DNA of 42,936 bases from Clostridia bacterium (GTDB lineage Bacteria; Bacillota; Clostridia; Oscillospirales; Butyricicoccaceae), in contig JAFTDT010000018.1 in assembly GCA_017453985.1 (NCBI GenBank), positions 1 to 42,936 on the forward strand, read 5' to 3'. Both the position numbers and the translations under genes were made by a program. The first letter of the stretch is position 1. Each line of letters opens with the position of its first letter. Below the pieces are notes generated by a model, which searched no databases, was not told the DNA's origin, and saw nothing but the letters and a program-made list of their open reading frames with translations. Positions 38,252-42,936 of this stretch are shown piece by piece.

Positions 38252-38432
38252 GCGGCAGGCGCATTTTTTTCGCGGCGATAAGCCTGCTTTCTGAAAATTC
38301 AGCAGTGTTCGAAAAGCATCTTCGCATTTTCTGAAAATTTTCCGCCTGCGGTATGGGCTTTTAGCTGCCGATGTGATATAATTTATTCATAAAAAACACA
38401 TTTGCTTTTTACAACAAATAAGGTGCGAAAAT

Positions 38433-38984
38433 ATGTATCGTTTTGACTCATGGACTACTCCGCAGCAGAAGCACGAGACCGCAGAGGATTTTCCCCGAAC
38501 CATCAGCGGAACGGCGTTCAACCGTTTTTTGGATTTGTGTTTTTCCGAAGCTACCGCGTTTTCATTTCAAAAGGGGCTTTGGCAAGACTCCGAAATATCC
38601 TCGCTTGAGGACGCGCTCGCTCCTTATAAGCTCTGCGATTTTACTACTTTACAATGGTTCGGTTATGATTTGCGGAGCACCCCGCCCGGCTCGGAATGGA
38701 AAATGCATATTCATTTGTATGAGGCTTGCTCCGCTGCAAAAGAAATACTTAAAGCACATTTGCAGGACATATTTATGGGATATACGCAGAGAAATGATGC
38801 TGTCCCCAGATTGACCTTAGAGGATCTTTGCTTCCTGAAGGGCAACGAAATAATTGTCGGGACGGTCGCCCATGAGTTAATATTGCATGCTTATCCCCCA
38901 AGCAAAGCCTTTACGCAAGAGCTGCAAACTATCGGCAGCTGGGAACATACAGGCTTTTCTCCGCCCGAATTACTGTTTGGATAA
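38433..38984 (+). CDS. Unknown protein, paralogue A
   Basis: A 183-residue protein without signal peptide or TM segment and without a recognised family. It shares a pattern along its length with the next gene: FNRFLDLCFSEATAFSFQKG, then ISSLEDALAPYKL, a Trp/Tyr block (LQWFGYDL), LYEACSAAKEILKAHLQDIF, and LCFLKGNEIIVGTVAHE...YPP near the C-terminus. The ATG at 38433 has only a weak ribosome site (AAGGTG). First of three closely spaced plus-strand genes. A cytoplasmic role is likely, function unknown; tandem paralogues of this size are common among immunity-type proteins, but nothing here proves that. Confidence 0.7.
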   Translation: MYRFDSWTTPQQKHETAEDFPRTISGTAFNRFLDLCFSEATAFSFQKGLWQDSEISSLEDALAPYKLCDFTTLQWFGYDLRSTPPGSEWKMHIHLYEACSAAKEILKAHLQDIFMGYTQRNDAVPRLTLEDLCFLKGNEIIVGTVAHELILHAYPPSKAFTQELQTIGSWEHTGFSPPELLFG

Positions 38985-38999
38985 GCGAGGTATATAAAC

Positions 39000-39521
39000 A
39001 TGATGCTGTCAGCAACAAAAGAGTTCAGTCATGCGGAGCATGACCGTTTGCTCAAGGTCTGCTTCAAATATGCGGACGTGTTTTCTTTGAAAAGGGCATA
39101 TTTTACCAGCGACGATGAGATAAAGCTGCTGGAAGAGCTGCGTCCCTATCTGCTCAAGGTAATAAAGAGCTGCCATTGGTTCTGCTATTATGTGCCGGAG
39201 CGCAACATCATGGAGATACGGCTCTTTCGCGCCTGTCCGGAAACAAAAAAAATACTGCGCGACCATTTCAACCGATATTTTTCTGTTGAAAATGAACTGC
39301 AAAAATCAGAGCTTCCGGAAGACGTCGGCTTTTTCCGTCAAAACAAGCTCTTTATGGGAACGGTAATGCATGAGGGCATGTGTTATGTATATCCCCCAAC
39401 AGAAGAAAGCGCAGCCGAGTTCATGCAGATATGCAAATGGGACACGGTAAAAGCCAAGCCAGCCGAGCAGATAATTCTGCGCGACGACTACACACCCATC
39501 GAAACAGAATGGAGCTGGTGA
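39000..39521 (+). CDS. Unknown protein, paralogue B
   Basis: A 173-residue protein homologous to the preceding one by shared motifs: HDRLLKVCFKYADVFSLKRA, IKLLEELRPYLL, the aromatic block CHWFCYYV, LFRACPETKKILRDHFNRYF, and VGFFRQNKLFMGTVMHEGMC followed by YVYPP. It starts 15 nt after paralogue A and is followed 7 nt later by a small membrane protein, so the three form an operon. The conserved GTVxHE...YPP segment is the strongest shared feature; the His-Glu pair could be functional, but no HExxH metalloprotease motif exists. Confidence 0.72.
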   Translation: MMLSATKEFSHAEHDRLLKVCFKYADVFSLKRAYFTSDDEIKLLEELRPYLLKVIKSCHWFCYYVPERNIMEIRLFRACPETKKILRDHFNRYFSVENELQKSELPEDVGFFRQNKLFMGTVMHEGMCYVYPPTEESAAEFMQICKWDTVKAKPAEQIILRDDYTPIETEWSW

Positions 39522-39528
39522 TATTATC

Positions 39529-39741
39529 ATGAAAACAATACGAAAAATGCTGCGCGGGATAGCTCTGCTGATTTTCGGTCATGCATTTGTAATGGTGGGA
39601 CTGGCTTTTTCGAGCGCTGTCTTGCTTATCGGCGGCGGAATTATGCTGATAGGGCTGTTCTCTGTGATTTCCGCTTGCATAGACCACGGTTCTGCCGAAG
39701 ATGAGCAAACCGCCGCATCTGACGCAGCAGAAAAAGAATAA
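39529..39741 (+). CDS. Small membrane protein
   Basis: 70 residues: a basic N-terminus (MKTIRKMLRG), two close hydrophobic segments (IALLIFGHAFVMVGLAF and AVLLIGGGIMLIGLFSVI, likely a hairpin in the membrane), and a short acidic tail rich in Ala and Glu. It begins 7 nt after paralogue B. No family recognised. Ends before a strong terminator. Confidence 0.68.
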   Translation: MKTIRKMLRGIALLIFGHAFVMVGLAFSSAVLLIGGGIMLIGLFSVISACIDHGSAEDEQTAASDAAEKE

Positions 39742-39750
39742 CGCACATGC

Positions 39751-39778
39751 GGCGCGGGAGCGGGCTTGCTCCCGCGCC
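39751..39778 (+). terminator. Rho-independent terminator
   Basis: Perfect 11-bp GC-rich stem (39751-39761 / 39768-39778) with a 6-nt loop, then GGTTTTGCAGCTTTTT. Confidence 0.88.
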
Positions 39779-39807
39779 GGTTTTGCAGCTTTTTCCCGAA
39801 AAAGGGC

Positions 39808-39835
39808 TTGCAAAAAGCAAAATCGGTGCTATAAT
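39808..39835 (+). promoter_or_regulatory. SigA-type promoter of the thiamin-precursor transport operon
   Basis: TTGCAA (39808-39813), 16-nt spacer ending TGC (extended -10), TATAAT (39830-39835). Confidence 0.72.
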
Positions 39836-39873
39836 AGTTATCGGAACGATGCGTTCCGCAACAATCAGATATA

Positions 39874-39972
39874 AAAAACAGGGGTGCTGGAGCGATATCC
39901 GGCTGAGATATGGGCGATTTTGCCGCCCGTGACCCTTGAACCTGTTGGGTAATTCCATCGTAGGGAGTTTTT
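39874..39972 (+). ncRNA. TPP riboswitch (THI box)
   Basis: The conserved THI-box parts appear in order: GGGGTGC near 39881, GGCTGAGA near 39901, ACCCTTGAACCTG near 39932, GGGTAAT and CATCGTAGGGA at the 3' end. Closing P1 helix of A- and T-rich ends. It binds thiamin pyrophosphate and here precedes an intrinsic terminator, so TPP should stop transcription of the operon. Confidence 0.95.
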
Positions 39973-39990
39973 GCTTTGCCGCGCCTTAAA

Positions 39991-40023
39991 AAGCCGCCCC
40001 CGATGGGCGGCTTGATTTTTTGC
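39991..40023 (+). terminator. Terminator of the TPP riboswitch expression platform
   Basis: Perfect 9-bp stem (39991-39999 / 40005-40013) followed by GATTTTTT, directly after the aptamer. Confidence 0.88.
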
Positions 40024-40054
40024 TTATAATTTTTATTTTAAGGAGGAAATACAC

Positions 40055-40354
40055 ATGAAAACCAGCATCGCCATTCAGGTGCTGCCGAACATGGGCAGCA
40101 CGGAGGAAACCGTCCGCGTGGTGGACGAGGTCATCGCCTACATCGCCTCAACGGGACTGAATTACTACGTCGGTCCCTTTGAAACTACCGTCGAGGGCGA
40201 GGACTTCGACCAACTCATGGAGGTCATCTCAAAGTGCGTCAAGACCGCCACGGAGGCAGGCTCCGAGAAGGTTTCCGCCTATGTCAAGATAAGCTATATG
40301 CCGCACGGCAAGATACTGACCATCGATGAAAAGGTCGCAAAGCATCACAAATAA
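40055..40354 (+). CDS. MTH1187/YkoF-type thiamin-binding protein
   Basis: A 99-residue cytoplasmic protein of the PF01910 (UPF0045/MTH1187) family with a ferredoxin-like fold. It begins SIAIQVLPNMGSTEETVRVV and has the family block YYVGPFETTVEGEDFDQLME and YVKISYMP. Members of this family next to thiamin genes bind thiamin or related pyrimidines. First gene after the TPP riboswitch, with AAGGAGG before the ATG. Its end overlaps the next gene by 29 nt. Confidence 0.9.
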   Translation: MKTSIAIQVLPNMGSTEETVRVVDEVIAYIASTGLNYYVGPFETTVEGEDFDQLMEVISKCVKTATEAGSEKVSAYVKISYMPHGKILTIDEKVAKHHK

Positions 40355-41105
40355 GCTGCCTGCCGTCTGCTCCGTCGCGCTGCTGCTGGCGCTGTGGCAT
40401 TTCGCATGCAGGCTGGAATGGGTGCCGGGCTTTATGCTGCCGTCGCCCGAAGCGGTGCTGCGCGCGCTCGTCGGGGACTTTCCCCTGCTGCTCAGCCATG
40501 CGCGGGTGACGCTGCTGGAGGCGGCTTACGGTCTGCTCTGCGGCATCACGGTGGCGTTTGTCGCCGCGACGCTGATGGACCGCTTTCCGGTGCTGTATCG
40601 GGCGCTGTACCCCATCATCATCGTCACGCAGACCATACCCACCATCGCCATCGCGCCGCTGCTGGTGCTGTGGATGGGCTTTGAAACAGCGCCCAAGGTC
40701 ACGCTGGTGGCATTGACGACCTTCTTCCCCATCACCATCGGATTGCTCGACGGCTACGGCTCCGCCAGCCGCGAGGCGGCTGATCTGCTGCGCTGCATGG
40801 GCGCGAGCCGCGTGCAGATATTCCGGCATCTCAAGCTTCCCGCCGCTCTCAGTCACTTTTTCTCCGGACTGCGCGTCAGCGCGTCCTACGCCGTGGTCGG
40901 CGCGGTCGTCAGCGAATGGCTCGGCGGCTTTGAGGGGCTGGGAGTGTACATGACGCGCGTGCGCAAGGCATACGCCTTTGACAAGATGTTCGCCGTCATA
41001 GTGTTCATCACGGCGGTCAGCCTGCTGCTGATGGCGGCGGTCGCGCTGCTGCGGCGGCTCGCAATGCCGTGGGAGGCTTACGAGAAAGTTGAAAGAAAGG
41101 ACTGA
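40326..41105 (+). CDS. thiX: ABC transporter permease for thiamin precursor (ThiX-like)
   Basis: A 259-residue inner-membrane permease of the SsuC/ThiX type, about six TM segments. The EAA loop is seen as EAADLLRCMGASRVQIFRHLKLPAALSH split over residues about 150-178. Other marks: LPSPEAVLRAL and PTIAIAPLLVLWMGFETAPK. The open frame begins at 40326 inside the previous gene; no better start precedes TM1, so a 29-nt overlap with translational coupling is likely. Works with the ThiY and ThiZ proteins encoded downstream to import a pyrimidine precursor of thiamin. Confidence 0.9.
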   Translation: MKRSQSITNKLPAVCSVALLLALWHFACRLEWVPGFMLPSPEAVLRALVGDFPLLLSHARVTLLEAAYGLLCGITVAFVAATLMDRFPVLYRALYPIIIVTQTIPTIAIAPLLVLWMGFETAPKVTLVALTTFFPITIGLLDGYGSASREAADLLRCMGASRVQIFRHLKLPAALSHFFSGLRVSASYAVVGAVVSEWLGGFEGLGVYMTRVRKAYAFDKMFAVIVFITAVSLLLMAAVALLRRLAMPWEAYEKVERKD

Positions 41106-41110
41106 TACCC

Positions 41111-42112
41111 ATGAAGAAATTGATTGCGATCACGCTGGCACTGCTGACCATGGCGGCGCTGCTCGCCGGCTGCGCGGACAAGGAGAGCGGCAAGGAGCTG
41201 AAGAAGATAACCTTCTGCCTCGACTGGACGCCCAACACCAATCACACCGGACTTTACGTCGCGCAGGCGAAGGGATATTATAAGGACGCCGGTCTGGACG
41301 TGACCATCGTGCAGCCGCCCGAAGATGGCGCTACCGCGCTGGTCGCCGCGGGACAGGCGCAATTCGGCGTGACCGGACAGGACACGCTCGCCGGCGCGCT
41401 GGCGCTCGACGAGCCGCTGCCCGTGACCGCCGTGGCTGCGCTGCTGCAGCACAATTCCTCCGGACTTATCGCCCGCGCGGGCGAGGGCATGGACCGCCCC
41501 GCCGGCATGGAGGGCAAGGTCTACGCCACCTGGAACAGCCCCATCGAGCTTGCCATGATAAAGTATCTGATGGAGGCGGACGGCGCAGACTTTGACACGC
41601 TGACGCTGATACCCAACAACATCACCGACGAGCCGGGCGCGCTGGCGGCGCATCAGGCGGACTCCATCTGGGTATTCTACGGCTGGGGCGCCATCACCGC
41701 CGAGCTGCGCGACTTTGACTACGACTTCACCTTCTTCAAGGATTACGGCGAGGTCATGGATTACTACACTCCCATCATGACGGCGAACAACGATTTTCTG
41801 AAAAACGACCCCGAAGCGGCAAAGGCGTTCCTCGCCGCCACGGCAAAGGGTTATGAATACGCCATCGAAAACCCCGAGGAGGCGGCGAAGATACTTATCG
41901 AGGGCGATACCACCGGTTCGCTGAAGGACTCCGAAGAGCTGGTCGTCGCCAGTCAGAAGTGGATGTGCGACCAGTATAAGGCGGAGGTCAGCCGCTGGGG
42001 CTATATCGACCCCGTCCGCTGGGACGGCTTTTACGCCTGGCTGACGGACAACGGTCTCTGCGCCAAGCCGCTCGGCGCCGGTACCGGCTTCACCAACGAT
42101 TTTCTCCCATGA
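41111..42112 (+). CDS. thiY: Thiamin-precursor-binding lipoprotein (ThiY, NMT1/THI5-like)
   Basis: A 333-residue extracellular substrate-binding lipoprotein. Signal MKKLIAITLALLTMAALLAGC with lipobox LAGC (Cys 21). The mature part starts with the NMT1/THI5 marks FCLDWTPNTNHTGLYVAQAK and GYYKDAGLDVTIV, then PPEDGATALVAAGQAQFGVT, and later QADSIWVFYGWGAI and YYTPIMTANNDFL. This is the ThiY pattern for N-formyl-4-amino-5-aminomethyl-2-methylpyrimidine, a salvageable thiamin breakdown product. It starts 5 nt after thiX and overlaps thiZ by 4 nt (ATGA). Under TPP riboswitch control. Confidence 0.93.
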   Translation: MKKLIAITLALLTMAALLAGCADKESGKELKKITFCLDWTPNTNHTGLYVAQAKGYYKDAGLDVTIVQPPEDGATALVAAGQAQFGVTGQDTLAGALALDEPLPVTAVAALLQHNSSGLIARAGEGMDRPAGMEGKVYATWNSPIELAMIKYLMEADGADFDTLTLIPNNITDEPGALAAHQADSIWVFYGWGAITAELRDFDYDFTFFKDYGEVMDYYTPIMTANNDFLKNDPEAAKAFLAATAKGYEYAIENPEEAAKILIEGDTTGSLKDSEELVVASQKWMCDQYKAEVSRWGYIDPVRWDGFYAWLTDNGLCAKPLGAGTGFTNDFLP

Positions 42113-42855
42113 CGGACTCTATACTGCGCGCAGAGCATATCTGCAAGAGCTATGACGGCGTGCCCATCGTGGAGGATATTTCCGTCCGCCTTGACTCGCG
42201 TGAGCTGGTCTGTCTTTTGGGCGTGTCCGGCTCCGGCAAGACCACGCTGTTCCACGTGCTGTCCGGGCTGAACCAGCCGGACAGCGGCAGGGTGTGGCTG
42301 CGCGACGAGGACATAACCGGCAAACCCGGCGCCGTCAGCTACATGCTGCAGAAGGATCTGCTGCTGCCGCACAAGAAGATAGTGGACAACGTCGCGCTGC
42401 CGCTGCTGCTTCAGGGCATGAGCAAAAAAAGCGCCCGCGACAAGGCGAGCGCGTACTTTGAGCAGTTCGGGCTGGCGGGCACGGAGCTGCGCTATCCCGC
42501 GCAGCTCTCCGGCGGCATGCGTCAGCGCGCGGCGCTGCTGCGCACCTACCTCGGCTCGCAGGGGGTGGCGCTGCTGGACGAGCCGTTCTCGGCGCTGGAC
42601 GCGCTGACCAAGGGCGAGATACACGCATGGTATCTCGACGTGATGGAGCAGATAGAGCTGAGTACGCTGTTCATCACCCACGATATCGACGAGGCGGTGC
42701 TGCTGAGCGACCGCATTTACATTCGCGGCGGCACGCCGGGGCTTATACCCTCCGAGCTTGTTATAGAGCCACCGCGTCCGCGCGGACGCGACTTCGCGCT
42801 GACGCCGCAGTTTTCGGACTACAAGCGGGAGATACTGAGGCTCTTGGATATGTGA
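42109..42855 (+). CDS. thiZ: ABC transporter ATP-binding protein for thiamin precursor (ThiZ-like)
   Basis: A 248-residue ATPase. Walker A GVSGSGKTT, Q-loop MLQKDLLLPHKKIVDNVALP, signature LSGGMRQRAALLRTYL, Walker B VALLDEPFSALD, switch His in LFITHDIDEAVLLSD; the SsuB/TauB/ThiZ pattern. Translationally coupled to thiY by ATGA. Last gene of the riboswitch operon before a strong terminator. Confidence 0.93.
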   Translation: MTDSILRAEHICKSYDGVPIVEDISVRLDSRELVCLLGVSGSGKTTLFHVLSGLNQPDSGRVWLRDEDITGKPGAVSYMLQKDLLLPHKKIVDNVALPLLLQGMSKKSARDKASAYFEQFGLAGTELRYPAQLSGGMRQRAALLRTYLGSQGVALLDEPFSALDALTKGEIHAWYLDVMEQIELSTLFITHDIDEAVLLSDRIYIRGGTPGLIPSELVIEPPRPRGRDFALTPQFSDYKREILRLLDM

Positions 42856-42866
42856 GGGACAGCCAT

Positions 42867-42902
42867 GCGGCTGCCGCAGAGATTGCGGCAGCCGCGTTTT
42901 TT
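42867..42902. terminator. Rho-independent terminator
   Basis: Perfect 12-bp stem (42867-42878 / 42884-42895) around GAGAT, then GTTTTTT, after thiZ. It may also serve the gene entering from the right edge. Confidence 0.92.
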
Positions 42903-42936
42903 ATCCGAATATCAGTCCCAGTACGGCGGCGAGGGC
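42901..42936 (-). CDS. C-terminus of a probable membrane protein (partial)
   Basis: On the minus strand the last 36 nt read ALAAVLGLIFG followed by TAA, a hydrophobic tail ending right at the terminator of the convergent thi operon. Only 11 codons are visible, so the identity is unknown. Confidence 0.4.
   Translation of the reverse strand, partial: ALAAVLGLIFG

Overview
The window looks like chromosome of an anaerobic, Gram-positive member of the Clostridia (Oscillospirales-like by impression). The reasons are the lipoprotein signals, a class B sortase with a cell-wall-sorted substrate, an S-layer-homology (SLH) surface protein, consensus SigA-type promoters (TTGACA-N17-TATAAT), strong Shine-Dalgarno sites, frequent AUA codons, and a moderately high GC with AT-rich promoters. 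No species can be named from the sequence alone. No transposase, integrase, phage or CRISPR locus was seen.

Layout. 1-1563: a tryptophanase/tyrosine phenol-lyase-family PLP enzyme (cut by the left edge), divergent from a YheO-type PAS/HTH regulator, with a perfect palindrome over the lyase promoter. 1615-4287: two-gene peptidase operon (M24B Xaa-Pro aminopeptidase, M18 aminopeptidase). 4522-4761: stand-alone RNA polymerase alpha-CTD-like protein. 4836-10829: a 1534-residue SLH surface protein and a GH3 lipoprotein. 11145-14458: MatC-type carboxylate carrier and DUF6282 hydrolase, divergent from a LysR regulator with its own palindrome. 14475-14746: hairpin-rich non-coding stretch. 14759-16645: MalY/PatB C-S lyase and a GNAT acetyltransferase. 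16739-20866: five-gene minus-strand run (8-TM protein, amidohydrolase, ATC-hydrolase-family protein, two lipoproteins) carrying a duplication scar. 20958-22244: second M18 aminopeptidase. 22333-26930: sortase B divergent from a large isopeptide-domain surface protein.

From 26931 onward: a decayed TetR gene, tRNA-Gly(CCC), a P-loop kinase-like protein, a P1B metal ATPase divergent from a shortened TetR plus a VOC protein, an NSS-family Na+ symporter, pyroglutamyl peptidase, an Xre-type regulator/small-protein cassette flanked by 39-bp repeats, an ABC exporter operon ending in a small HMA metal-binding protein, a paralogous pair of unknown proteins with a small membrane protein, and a TPP-riboswitch operon for thiamin-precursor uptake (MTH1187-type protein, ThiX, ThiY, ThiZ).

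Taken together, the two M18 peptidases, Xaa-Pro aminopeptidase, pyroglutamyl peptidase, two PLP C-C/C-S lyases and the Na+/amino-acid-type symporter suggest a peptide- and amino-acid-fermenting organism (inference). The least explained parts are the 16739-20866 operon, the 38433-39741 paralogue cluster, the stand-alone alpha-CTD protein and several well-formed operators whose regulators sit next to them. No complete new system could be demonstrated from sequence alone.
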